Shown here piece by piece: positions 54,912-64,000 of a DNA stretch of 64,000 bases. Source of the stretch: Spirosoma rhododendri (GTDB taxonomy: Bacteria; Bacteroidota; Bacteroidia; Cytophagales; Spirosomataceae); NCBI RefSeq assembly GCF_012849055.1, contig NZ_CP051678.1:204466-268465 (forward strand). Reading direction: 5' to 3'. The stretch's first letter is position 1, and every line of letters begins with the position of its first letter. The notes below the pieces were generated by a model. That model was not told the DNA's origin. It saw only the letters and a program-made list of their open reading frames with translations, and did no database searches. The translations under genes and the position numbers were made by a program.

Positions 54912-55985
54912 TCATCTGACGCTATCGTCTGCTTCTGCGGAGTCATCTTCTTGACGTAACCGTTCCTCAATCTCTTCTATGGACGGTAAGGTGCTTTGCA
55001 AGTCAGTTGGTAGGGCCTCCATCAACCGGTACTCACTGATGCCGATTGGCTTGTTTATGTCCCTGAGGGCGTATTCGGCCATCAGCTGGTCATGACGACG
55101 GCAGATCAGCAGGCCGATACTGGGGTTATCAAACTCGCTTCGTAATTGATCATCTACGGCCGAGAGATAGAAGTTTAACTTGCCCACAAACTCGGGCTCA
55201 AACTCGACTACCTTCAACTCAATCACTAGATAGGAACGAAGCTTCAGGTGATAGAACAATAGATCTAGGACGAATTCACGGCCGGCTACCTCAAGAGGAT
55301 ACTGACGCCCCACAAAGGCAAAGCCTTTGCCCAACTCGAGCATGAACTGAATCAGATGATTGACCAGGCCCTCTTCCAGATCCCGCTCCTTGTACTTCTG
55401 GGTTAAACTCAGAAAGTCGAAGAGGTAGGGGTTTTTCAGCGACTGCTGGGCCAGATCAGATAGGGGTTCGGGTAGGGTTCGCTCAAAGTTGGAGATGGCC
55501 CGGCCAGAGCGTTGTTTGTAGTTCGACTCAATCTGCTGAACCATCACATCCCGTGACCAGCCATTCTCGACTGTTGCCTGCATGTAAAACAAGCGTTCAT
55601 CCAGGTTCTTTACTTTGTCCAACAGGGTAGTATGGTGGTACCAGGTCAATTTTGCAGGCGTCGCCTGCAAAATTGACTCTCCGCCAAACTGGTGGTCTGG
55701 ATAAGCGGCCGCAAAGGCCTTCATGTACCGCAAGTTGCGGGGCGACATGCCCTTCATGGTAGGAAACTCCGCTTTTAGATCAGCGACCAATCGATCGACA
55801 ACTTTCTGTCCCCACCCCTGTCGTTTTTCCTGCTCGAGGATAATGGTGCCGATGCGCCAGTACAGTGCCAGTAGTTCAGCATTGGCGGCAAAAGTGGCCC
55901 GTAACTGAGTGGTTCGGATTTCACGTTTGAGTTTATCCAGCAGTTGGATGTAGCCAGCTGGTTGGGTATTGGATGGAAGCATCAA
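54912..55985 (-). CDS. YhcG-type (DUF1016) PDDEXK nuclease-domain protein
   Basis: 357 residues. N-terminal DUF1016_N (L-L-A-L-Y-W-R-I-G, R-Q-G-W-G-Q-K-V-V-D-R-L) and a C-terminal PDDEXK domain: F-V-G-R-Q-Y-P-L, the acidic Y-L-V-I-E-L-K-V (E-x-K core) and V-E-F-E-P-E-F. Such proteins are linked to DNA repair or mobile elements in many bacteria. A 33-bp perfect palindrome sits in frame at about residues 104-114 (55645-55677) without disrupting the reading frame. Full-length. Confidence 0.85.
   Translation of the reverse strand: MMLPSNTQPAGYIQLLDKLKREIRTTQLRATFAANAELLALYWRIGTIILEQEKRQGWGQKVVDRLVADLKAEFPTMKGMSPRNLRYMKAFAAAYPDHQFGGESILQATPAKLTWYHHTTLLDKVKNLDERLFYMQATVENGWSRDVMVQQIESNYKQRSGRAISNFERTLPEPLSDLAQQSLKNPYLFDFLSLTQKYKERDLEEGLVNHLIQFMLELGKGFAFVGRQYPLEVAGREFVLDLLFYHLKLRSYLVIELKVVEFEPEFVGKLNFYLSAVDDQLRSEFDNPSIGLLICRRHDQLMAEYALRDINKPIGISEYRLMEALPTDLQSTLPSIEEIEERLRQEDDSAEADDSVR
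55645..55677. repeat. 33-bp perfect palindrome inside the YhcG-type gene
   Basis: Arms 55645-55660 (GTCAATTTTGCAGGCG) and 55662-55677 match perfectly about one central base. It encodes S-I-L-Q-A-T-P-A-K-L-T in frame. Its symmetric shape in coding DNA resembles protein-encoding palindromic insertions. Confidence 0.85.
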
Positions 55986-56354
55986 CGTCGATACGGATTG
56001 ATCGGGATCGAAGTTACCAGTAAAAGGGCTATGATGCGGTTACGATGGGTCGATTTAGGCTGTAAGCCAAACAGTGGGCCAACTCATTGACGGACTAGCC
56101 AAGCCTTCAGAGACCGTTACTGGTACCAGTTGATTAGTTAAGTAGGTGCTTAAGCAGAACGTTGTTTAAAACTAAACATCCCGCTCATGCGTGTGCTTCA
56201 TAAAACGGGCGTTTTAAAAGATAAACGTGCACCCGCTACTACATTGAGTAACTCATCTATATAGCCTTATTGAGATAACCTCACTACGTCTACAGCACCC
56301 AAACAGAAGTACAATTCGGCCGAATCGCTGATAGACATTCCTGAGCAAGAACAA

Positions 56355-56386
56355 AAAAAGCCCAGCCTGTTCAGACTGAGCTTTTT
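56355..56386 (-). terminator. terminator after the adhesin gene
   Basis: AAAAAGC-CCAG ... CTGA-GCTTTTT, imperfect stem, T-run in the minus direction, 25 bases beyond the adhesin stop. The region 55986-56354 shows no gene. Confidence 0.6.
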
Positions 56387-56410
56387 ACTGTTTTCGAACC
56401 TATTAAACCC

Positions 56411-59400
56411 TTACGGCCGGAGCAATTTGATCTGCTGCTGCTGAGCTGGCGTACTGACACGCAGTAACAGCAAGCCCTGACTGCGGCCCAGAGGCAAGCT
56501 TAGCCGCTCGATAGTAGCCGCCTGAGGGATCGACTGCTGATGCACAGCATGACCCAGCAGATCCACAATCTGCACCTGCACGGGCTGACCCTCAGCACCG
56601 CTGATTAACACCTCAGTCGACTCGCCAGTCACCGGGTTACCCAAAACGGTCACCTGTAGTGGACGGACCGTTTCGAGAGCGCCCTGACGGCCGTTCGGAT
56701 TACAGCCTTTCAGCCATTCGTAGCGGTAGCTAACGACGGTACCGCCCTGCTCCGCCACTAGTGTAATCGTCGGGTTATCAGTATAGACCCGCAGACTGTA
56801 AGGACCCAGAGCCGTGGTCGTTGACATCTCATTAACAATCGAGAAGCTGATCGGTGTACCGCTTGCTCCACTGTAGATAGGGGTAAAGCGCACCCGGCGT
56901 TCAGCCCCCGCCAGCACCTCACAGTTTACCGTGTTAACGCTGGCGATAGCAAACGTACCCGGTGTCGGGTTCGGGGTTGGCATCGGCGTGGTTTGGGTTG
57001 GCGCTACAACTGTCAGCTTGAAGCTGGTAGTCACTAATAAGCCCCCGGCGTCGGTCGCTGTTACCATAATTACTGACTGGTCAGCCAGCATCGGCATCCC
57101 AGTGATGGTGGTTGAACCCGCTGTGAAGTTCAGGCCCGCTGGCAAACCACTGACGCTGATAGTTAACGCGTCGTTGTTGGCATCGGTAAACGTACCGGCT
57201 GGTATCGTCAGACTGTAGTTCTGTCCTGTTGTAGCCGACTGGTCAGTCAGCGCAACGGCCACTACCGGTGCCACATTCGTCGGCGTTGGGTTTGGCGTCG
57301 GATTCGGATTGACCGGTGTAGTCGTACCGCAGCCCGCCAGCCAGTTATACTGATAACTTACCGTTGCACCCGACTGGGTAGCCGTTAACGTCAACGTAGG
57401 GTTATCGGTATACACCCGCAGCGCATAAGGTCCAGGCGCCGTGGTTGACGCCATTTCGTTTTTCACCGCGAAGGTAATCGGCTGTCCATCGACACCCGTG
57501 TAGAGCGGCATGAAGATTACCCGGCGTTCACTGGCCGATACGACCTCACAGTTTACCGTGTTGACGCTGGCGATGGCAAACGTACCCGGTGTTGGTGTCG
57601 GGGTGGGTTGCGTTGGCGCCACGATTGTTAGTCGGAAACTGGTACTGACCGACAAACCACCCCCATCGGTCGCCGTAACCTGAATCATCGACTCACCAGC
57701 CTGTGCCGGTGTACCCGTGATCGCGCTGAGGCTGCTCGAGTAGCTCAAGCCAGCGGGTAGATTACCTACGCTAAGTGTCAGTACGTCGCCGTTGGCATCA
57801 CTAAACGTATTGCGTGAGATATACAGCGAGTAGCCCCGCCCTACCGTCGCTGTCTGGCTGGCCAGCGGAATGGCGACCACCGGTGCCACGTTCGTTGGTA
57901 TCGGATTTGGGGTTGGCGCTGTCGTACCACAAGCAGCCAGCCAGCTGTATTGATAGCTTACTGTCGATCCCGATTGGGTTGCCAGCAGCGTTACTACCGG
58001 GTTGTCCATGTACAGGCGCACACTGTATGGACCAGCCAGGGTCGTCGGCGCGGTTTCGTTTTTCACCGAGAAAGCAACCGGCTGTCCATTCAGGCCACTA
58101 TACTGGGGCATCAGGCTTACCCGGCGCTCACCAGCCGATACGACCTCGCAGTTCACCGTCGTCACACCGGTAATCGCAAATGCACCCGGCATCGGTGTTG
58201 GGGTACTAACAGACGAGCTTACATTCAGGCTAACAAGTGTCGATACCTGCAGGCTACCCGGATCGATGGCCGTAAAGGTCACTTGGCTAACACCCGCCGT
58301 TGAGGGCGTACCACTGATACGACCGCCCGTCAGGCTTAGGCCAGCCGGTAGTCCCTCGGCGTAAAAACTCAGCACCTGGCCATCCGGATCGGCGAAGTAT
58401 GCCGTCAGGTCAAGCTGGTAGGGCTGATTTTGAATCAGTTGTTGAGCCGGGATACTCGTCGCTACCGGCGGCCGGTTTTCACCCGTGTTGCCCGAACAAA
58501 CAGCCCGCCAGCTGTAGGCAAAGCGTGCTTCGCCACTACCGACCTGCGCGGCCACCAGCGTAATCGTCGGATTATCCGAATACAACCGCAGTGTGTAGGG
58601 TGCAACAGCGTCGGTAGGCAGTTTTTCGTTGATGACCGAAAAGCTCACCGGTGCACCCGTTAGTCCACTATAAACGGGCGTGAACTTAACCGAATACTCA
58701 CCCCGGCTGGCGTTGACCAGCAGACAACTGACCGTGTTGACACTGGCGATGGCAAAATCGCCGGGACGGATGCTAACGACCAGTGGGGTTGCGTCCGTAC
58801 TGGTGCAGGCACCCACTGTGCAACGGGCCGTCAGTGTGTAGTTAGCCGGTTGCGCGAGGGTGTAAAGAGCCCCGTCAGCGACACCTGTTCCGCCCTGTAC
58901 GTTCCAGCTAATAGTTCCTGTGCAGCCCGAAGCCGTTACCTGAACAGGGAGCTTCTCCGTTACCAATGCACTAGCCGTCAGCGTGGGCGCTTTAATTTCG
59001 CTGTTTAGTTCGACGGCCGTCGTCGCGACGGCAGCACAACCATTTTCGCCCGTCACTGTTACGGAGTAAACTCCAGCCGTGGCTACCGTAGCCGTATTAC
59101 CGCCGTCGATCTGTAGGGCACCCGTCGAGAAGCGATAGGTTCCTGTTCCACCGGCCGTCAGCGTCGCTGTCGGTTTGGCGCATGTCAGCGGACCGTTACT
59201 GATCAGGCTAACCACAGGTAGATCGGTATTCGCCTTCACGGTACTTTGCGCCGTGGCCGTGCAGCCATTAGCCGCCGTCACCGTTACTGAATAAACGCCT
59301 GCCGCGCTAACGGTGGCCGTGTTTCCGGTCTCAATCTGGGCAGCCCCCTGACTGAAGCGATAACTTCCTTTACCCGTGGCCGTCAGCGTAACGGCTGCGT

Positions 59401-62400
59401 TAGCGCAGGTCAACGGGCCGCTATTACTCAGCTCAGCCGTTGGCACTGCCTGATCGCCGGTCACCGCCGTACTGGTTACGGCGGTACAACCATTGGCGGC
59501 CGTGACAGTCACTGAATAGATGCCGGCTTCCCGTACTGTAGCCGTAGTCTCGCCCAGTACGGTAGCCCCTATACCGAACCGATACGTTTTACCGCCGCTG
59601 GCGGTGAGCGTCACGATTGGCCGATCGCAGGTCAGTGGACCGTTGCTGGTCAATCCGGCCGTTGGCGCTGTCTGATCGCCGGTCACAGTGATTTGCTTGG
59701 TTGCCAAGCAGCCGTTGGTCGCCGTTGCTTTTACGGAGTATACACCCGCTTTGGTTACCATGGCGGTGTTACCAGACTGCGTGTCCACTCCGCCATCAAA
59801 CTGATACGATACGCCACCCGTAGCTATCAGTGTAACGCTGGTTTTCGCGCAACTCAGGGGTCCATTACTAGTCAGCGTGACTACTGGTAGTTGCTGGTCA
59901 GCTGCTACCGTGGTTTCAGCCGTAGCTGTACACCCATAGCCATCCGTGATCGTTACCGAATAAACGCCCGCAGCGCTTGCTTGAGCGATACCGTAGGCAG
60001 CTTTGGGATCAACCAGGCCAGGCCCACTATAGGCGTACGCAACCGATGCACAGTTGAGTAAGGTCGGGCTGGCCGTTAGTGTCACGACTGGTTTAACACA
60101 GGTAATTGGGCCATCGTTGGCCAACGTTACTTGCGGGGCCGCAGCAAAGGCTGAAACCGCTACTGCAGCTGTCGCTACGCAACCTTCGCCAGTCGTTACC
60201 GTCACGGTATATTCACCCGCTTTACTGACGGTAAACACCCCGGTTGTGCTCGTCTGCCCATCACTCAGTGCGTAGCTTACGCCCCCCGTTGCCGTCAGTG
60301 TTACCGTTGGCTTAGCACAGGTGATATAACCATCGGCGGTTAGCGTAGCGGCCGCAATAGTCAGGGCACCGTTGACATACTTGATTGCATAGTTGTCACT
60401 CTCGGCCCCCTGGACGATGATCGGATAGGTACCGGCTTGTGATTCCGCCGTGGCTGTCGTTGTAATAGTCGGCTGCTTGATCAGATTTAACGCTGTTTCA
60501 CCATTAACAAAGCCAGTGTAAATTAACGTCAGCTTCGGCATAGCGCTTCCGTTCTCACACTGATTGTCAGCCCGAATAGTCAACGACGCCGGTTTGATAA
60601 CCAAGGTTTGTTTCACGCTGAGAGCAGGGGTATAGATTGCGTTCCCTTTCTGAGCCGCCGTAAAGTCGACCGTACCCACCTTGATGATTTGGACAGTACC
60701 ATCAGCATCGACCGTCGCCACCGCGGGGTTACTCGACTCATAGCGAATCGGCAGCTCCGACGACGCAACGGCACCCAGCTTGAAATCAGTGTTTCCGTAG
60801 GTCTTCTCCGAAATGGCGTTGAACGTAATTGTCTGTGTGTTCTGCGTTCGGGTAACCGTCAGCGTATAGATCTTCACGGTTCCATCCTGAGCCGTCACCT
60901 CGATCTTGATCGTATTGCTGCCCACTGACAACGGTACGCTGAACGCTGCCTGATTTGTAACTGTCTTGCCGTTGATTTTCACCGTAGCGTTGGGATCGAC
61001 GGTCGGCGTCAGGCTGATACGCTCAGTAGCGTATACGACATCAGCTGAATAAGTCAATGTACCCGGTGCAAACGCTGGCGTCAGCGAGCCTCCGCTGATT
61101 ACCAGATTACCGATGCTATTGTCGTTAGAAGCAGCGGGCTGCGTCAGCGTGTAAGCAACTGTTTTCTGACAACCGTTCGCATCAGTCACCGTAACTTTAT
61201 ACGTACCAGCAGATAATCCGCCTGCCGTTGCGCCTGTTCCACCCGACGACCAACTGTAGGTGTATGGCGCTGTTCCACCACTGACCGATGCCGTTGCCGA
61301 ACCATCCGATGCGCCATATGCCGATGGGTTGGCCTGCGAGCTCGTAATCGCCAGTACGGCTGGCTCCGTGATCGTAATCATACGTGTGGCCTGACAGTTA
61401 CTGGCATCGGTCACTTCTACCGTGTAAGCACCTGCCGATAATCCCGTAGCCGTAGCAGACGTACCACCCGAAGGCGACCAACTGTAGCTATAACTACCTG
61501 CACCTCCACTCACCGACACCGTTGCACTACCGTTGCTACCACCGTTACAGGCAACATTAGTTTGCGTGGTTGGCATAATGGCTATGTTCGTCGGCTGGGT
61601 AACACTGATAGTGAGCGATCCTGTGCATCCCTTCGCATCAGTAATGACTACTGTATAAGCGCCAGCAGCCAGTCCCATCCGGTCCTCGGTTACAACATTA
61701 TTTCCCCAGTTAAAGGTGTAAGGAGACGTTCCTCCGACCGGTGTCAGGTTGATGGCCCCATTACTAGCCCCGTTACAGGCTAGGTTAGTTACGACGCTCG
61801 TCCCACCAACCGCTGAAGCAGGCTGGGTAACGGTAAAGTTACGTGTAGCGGTACAGCCGTTGGCGTCAGTGATGATTACCGAGTACGTACCCGCAGCTAG
61901 TCCCGTCCGATCCTCAGTAGTAATCCCCCCACCCCAGTTAAAGGTATAAGGTGTCGTACCACCGCTGGGTGTCAGGTTGATCGAGCCATTGCTAGCACCG
62001 AAGCAACTTACGGACGTTGCAACACCTGTTCCGCCGACAGTCGAAGCGGGCTGAGTAACGCTGATGTTGAGCGAAGCGGTACAGCCGTTAGCGTCAGTGA
62101 TGATTACCGAGTACGTACCCGCAACCAGCCCTGACCGATCTTCGGTGGTGATGCCCCCACCCCAGTTAAAAGTGTAAGGTGCCGTACCACCACCAGGCGT
62201 CAGATTGATGGCCCCATTACTAGCCCCGTTACAGGCTATGTTTGTCACAACGCTCGTCCCACTAACCGCTGAAGCAGGTTGAGTGATTGTGAAGGTACGC
62301 GTCACCTGACAACCATTCGCATCGGTAATCACTACCGAGTACGTACCCGCAACCAGCCCTGCCCGGTCTTCGGTAATAATTCCCCCACCCCAGTTGAAGC

Positions 62401-63535
62401 TATAGGGAGCGGTACCTCCGCTAGGCGTCAAATTAATCGAACCATTACTGCCACCAAAACAGCTCACGTTGGTCACCACACCCGTACCGCCGACAACTGC
62501 AGCTGGCTGAGTGATCGTGTATCCTTGTGTGGCGGTACAGCCCTGAGAATCGGTGACGATAAGGGAGTAAGTACCCGCTGCCAGGCCGCCGATAGCATTC
62601 GTACTATTAGCCGTTGGCGTCCATGAATACGAATAAGGAGCAATTCCACTCCTAACATTAGCGGTAGCCGACCCATTAATACCACCAAAGCAACTTACAT
62701 TCGTCTGCGTCGGAGTAATGACTGGTGCATAGTTACCTAGTCTACCGTCAAAGCCATTTGGACCGTAATCCTTCAGTACGTCCATGCAGTTGATCCCCGC
62801 ATCAATCGGATAGTAAGCATGAATACCGCTACTGTTTGCAGCGATGGGTGCATTCATGTTGGCTTGAATCTGTGCCTGCGTACGCTCTACATTCCAGAAT
62901 CGCAATTCATCGAAAGCTCCTTTAAATAATTCGGGTTGGAAGAGGCTCCCTCCCTCATCTTCGGCTGTACCTATCTTAAAGTCCAGCCCAGTAGTAGCCG
63001 TATTTATTGCATTACCGGTGAAACCAATCGAAACACCGTTAATATAAATCTGGGTATTCGTTGCCCCCATCACAAACGCGACATGGTACCATGTTCCGGT
63101 CTGGAATGAATAAGGTCTTGTTAGATAGCTACTTCCGTTGAATAACCCGATTTTTTGCAGGTTGTTGTCTATATGTAGACTGTATCGTGTTGTTGTGGCA
63201 CTTCCGCCAGATCGCACTGCCACTATACAAGGATTAGCCGTACGACTATTAGCAACCCAATCAGGTCGTAACCACAACTCAACCGTACCAACGGTAAAAT
63301 CCATACCGGGTTTGAAAGGCACACGGGCATACTGATTGACCCCGTTGAAGACTAGTGGGTTAGCTGGTAGACTAGCAACTGCCTTACTGCTTGGACTATT
63401 AATCGACGGTTTAGATAATTTGTCGGTTGGCAACCTAATTGAAGGTGGCATGTCCCATGCTACTACACGCATCGACAGCAACAAACACCACAACAGAAGT
63501 ACGTGGCGTATACTCGGTTTGTAAACGAACGGCAT
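56411..63535 (-). CDS. giant SprB-repeat adhesin with C-terminal sorting domain
   Basis: 2374 residues from the ATG at 63535, where the signal peptide starts (M-P-F-V-Y-K-P...L-L-L-W-C-L-L-L-S). In order: a LamG-like domain (about 60-240; G-T-V-E-L-W-L-R), seven SprB-type repeats of about 75 residues (about 275-800; G-G-T-A-P-Y-T-F-N-W), a cadherin-like sandwich (about 803-900), MBG-like (about 900-1070), about eight T-x-x-G-P-L-T-C-A repeats (about 1070-1520), then four F-A-I-A-S-V-N-T-V-N-C-type domains alternating with three putative Ig domains (about 1590-2280), and a C-terminal T9SS-like tail (about 2290-2374). SprB-type repeats support surface attachment or gliding. No frameshift seen. 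Confidence 0.9.
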   Translation of the reverse strand: MPFVYKPSIRHVLLLWCLLLSMRVVAWDMPPSIRLPTDKLSKPSINSPSSKAVASLPANPLVFNGVNQYARVPFKPGMDFTVGTVELWLRPDWVANSRTANPCIVAVRSGGSATTTRYSLHIDNNLQKIGLFNGSSYLTRPYSFQTGTWYHVAFVMGATNTQIYINGVSIGFTGNAINTATTGLDFKIGTAEDEGGSLFQPELFKGAFDELRFWNVERTQAQIQANMNAPIAANSSGIHAYYPIDAGINCMDVLKDYGPNGFDGRLGNYAPVITPTQTNVSCFGGINGSATANVRSGIAPYSYSWTPTANSTNAIGGLAAGTYSLIVTDSQGCTATQGYTITQPAAVVGGTGVVTNVSCFGGSNGSINLTPSGGTAPYSFNWGGGIITEDRAGLVAGTYSVVITDANGCQVTRTFTITQPASAVSGTSVVTNIACNGASNGAINLTPGGGTAPYTFNWGGGITTEDRSGLVAGTYSVIITDANGCTASLNISVTQPASTVGGTGVATSVSCFGASNGSINLTPSGGTTPYTFNWGGGITTEDRTGLAAGTYSVIITDANGCTATRNFTVTQPASAVGGTSVVTNLACNGASNGAINLTPVGGTSPYTFNWGNNVVTEDRMGLAAGAYTVVITDAKGCTGSLTISVTQPTNIAIMPTTQTNVACNGGSNGSATVSVSGGAGSYSYSWSPSGGTSATATGLSAGAYTVEVTDASNCQATRMITITEPAVLAITSSQANPSAYGASDGSATASVSGGTAPYTYSWSSGGTGATAGGLSAGTYKVTVTDANGCQKTVAYTLTQPAASNDNSIGNLVISGGSLTPAFAPGTLTYSADVVYATERISLTPTVDPNATVKINGKTVTNQAAFSVPLSVGSNTIKIEVTAQDGTVKIYTLTVTRTQNTQTITFNAISEKTYGNTDFKLGAVASSELPIRYESSNPAVATVDADGTVQIIKVGTVDFTAAQKGNAIYTPALSVKQTLVIKPASLTIRADNQCENGSAMPKLTLIYTGFVNGETALNLIKQPTITTTATAESQAGTYPIIVQGAESDNYAIKYVNGALTIAAATLTADGYITCAKPTVTLTATGGVSYALSDGQTSTTGVFTVSKAGEYTVTVTTGEGCVATAAVAVSAFAAAPQVTLANDGPITCVKPVVTLTASPTLLNCASVAYAYSGPGLVDPKAAYGIAQASAAGVYSVTITDGYGCTATAETTVAADQQLPVVTLTSNGPLSCAKTSVTLIATGGVSYQFDGGVDTQSGNTAMVTKAGVYSVKATATNGCLATKQITVTGDQTAPTAGLTSNGPLTCDRPIVTLTASGGKTYRFGIGATVLGETTATVREAGIYSVTVTAANGCTAVTSTAVTGDQAVPTAELSNSGPLTCANAAVTLTATGKGSYRFSQGAAQIETGNTATVSAAGVYSVTVTAANGCTATAQSTVKANTDLPVVSLISNGPLTCAKPTATLTAGGTGTYRFSTGALQIDGGNTATVATAGVYSVTVTGENGCAAVATTAVELNSEIKAPTLTASALVTEKLPVQVTASGCTGTISWNVQGGTGVADGALYTLAQPANYTLTARCTVGACTSTDATPLVVSIRPGDFAIASVNTVSCLLVNASRGEYSVKFTPVYSGLTGAPVSFSVINEKLPTDAVAPYTLRLYSDNPTITLVAAQVGSGEARFAYSWRAVCSGNTGENRPPVATSIPAQQLIQNQPYQLDLTAYFADPDGQVLSFYAEGLPAGLSLTGGRISGTPSTAGVSQVTFTAIDPGSLQVSTLVSLNVSSSVSTPTPMPGAFAITGVTTVNCEVVSAGERRVSLMPQYSGLNGQPVAFSVKNETAPTTLAGPYSVRLYMDNPVVTLLATQSGSTVSYQYSWLAACGTTAPTPNPIPTNVAPVVAIPLASQTATVGRGYSLYISRNTFSDANGDVLTLSVGNLPAGLSYSSSLSAITGTPAQAGESMIQVTATDGGGLSVSTSFRLTIVAPTQPTPTPTPGTFAIASVNTVNCEVVSASERRVIFMPLYTGVDGQPITFAVKNEMASTTAPGPYALRVYTDNPTLTLTATQSGATVSYQYNWLAGCGTTTPVNPNPTPNPTPTNVAPVVAVALTDQSATTGQNYSLTIPAGTFTDANNDALTISVSGLPAGLNFTAGSTTITGMPMLADQSVIMVTATDAGGLLVTTSFKLTVVAPTQTTPMPTPNPTPGTFAIASVNTVNCEVLAGAERRVRFTPIYSGASGTPISFSIVNEMSTTTALGPYSLRVYTDNPTITLVAEQGGTVVSYRYEWLKGCNPNGRQGALETVRPLQVTVLGNPVTGESTEVLISGAEGQPVQVQIVDLLGHAVHQQSIPQAATIERLSLPLGRSQGLLLLRVSTPAQQQQIKLLRP
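61130..62700 (-). repeat. tandem SprB-repeat array in the adhesin gene
   Basis: Seven tandem units of about 225 bp with strongly similar DNA, e.g. the four TTAACTGGGG-type blocks near 61700, 61930, 62165 and 62395. Prone to copy-number change by recombination. Confidence 0.8.
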
Positions 63536-64000
63536 ATATAGGGTGATTGGTAAAAAAGTGAGTTGTACTTTCCAAGTTCCTATCTCAGAATCCCAAAGAA
63601 GTAACAACCACCAACATTACACAACTTTTATGCCCTATAAGTATATAGAATTAAAATAATGAAAACTTGTTAGAATTAACACCGCCTAATAGATAACTAC
63701 CTCTAGACTTTAGCCAGTAGCAAGCAAAATATAGTTTGGCCAGCAATATTATCAAACTCCCGAATACTACTTAGCCGGCTTGCTTGAGCTTCTAATACAT
63801 AAAAAGAGGTCAGGGAAACCACCCGCCCGACTCTGACCAAACCGAGAGTCAATTAAGACCTTGATATGTTAACGTTATAACGCTAGGGCATCGATTCGTA
63901 CTTGAATGGTGCGTTGTAGGCTCAACGTTACCTTTTTCCATAACACTGTCAGGGCCTATACAGTGAAGTAAACTGGTCGACGGCGGGTAACGGCAACTTA
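63536..64000. other. upstream region of the adhesin gene
   Basis: AT-rich, no credible gene to the window edge. It should carry the adhesin promoter. Confidence 0.4.

Noticed and set aside
56931..61949. Many open frames on the plus strand across the adhesin
   Set aside because: All are antisense shadows of a repetitive, well-framed minus gene.
61130..62700. CRISPR-like periodic repeat
   Set aside because: Units of about 225 bp encode SprB-type protein repeats; no short direct repeats with unique spacers.

Overview
The window looks like Bacteroidota DNA, most likely from a Spirosoma-like member of the Cytophagales. Evidence: a csgE-csgF-csgG curli export cluster, many short Bacteroidota-type lipoproteins, a DUF6934 protein, PAS/GAF histidine kinases, LytTR regulators, small receiver-only proteins, and a giant SprB-repeat adhesin with a C-terminal tail like those sorted by type IX secretion. 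I infer the taxon from gene content only.

Layout. 1-4.3 kb: the end of a curlin-repeat gene, then csgE, csgF, csgG and a PD40/FN3 lipoprotein, all on the plus strand. 4.4-13.3 kb: a mobile zone. A 357-bp Tn3-type miniature element (4477-4833) truncates a DUF4041/GIY-YIG gene. A Tn3-family transposon (6174-13315; divergent transposase and resolvase plus a leftward block of unknown passenger genes) follows. Its right terminal repeat is split by an IS4-family element (12083-13283) with an 11-bp target duplication. The transposon abuts two different broken genes (a hypothetical gene on the left, umuC on the right) without matching flanks, so the locus has been rearranged. 13.9-20.2 kb: plasmid-like accessory genes, namely lipoproteins, DUF6934 with a small partner, ParA with a small DNA-binding partner, a secreted DRGH nuclease and a Cys-cluster protein. 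Palindromes with the core TTTATATAAA lie at three promoter regions here. 20.4-31 kb: an NAD(P)-binding reductase with an AraC regulator, a hybrid-sensing histidine kinase, tRNA-Lys(CTT), a Crp/DUF4345/DinB cluster, and a large catalase with a frameshifted C-terminal domain.

31.7-36.6 kb: a DUF2254 membrane protein, a membrane-anchored EEP phosphatase/nuclease, and the intact copy of a DUF5694/TraB-like gene. A second, frameshifted copy lies inverted at 52.3-53.4 kb. 37-38.5 kb: two curlin subunit genes with a curlin relic between them, remote from the export genes. 39-49 kb: signalling genes and their remains (receiver-like proteins with altered phosphorylation residues, LytTR regulators, a histidine kinase) with an S41 peptidase. 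49-56 kb: an alpha/beta hydrolase, an ABC transporter pair, the DUF5694 pair and a YhcG-type PDDEXK nuclease containing an in-frame perfect palindrome. 56.4-63.5 kb: one 2374-residue adhesin.

How the parts fit: the curli genes and the adhesin point to a biofilm or surface-attached life. The 4-20 kb stretch is a layered mobile/plasmid-derived island. Several genes are broken; two of the breaks (catalase and the DUF5694 copy) are single-base losses in G runs, which could be real or a sequencing artefact.
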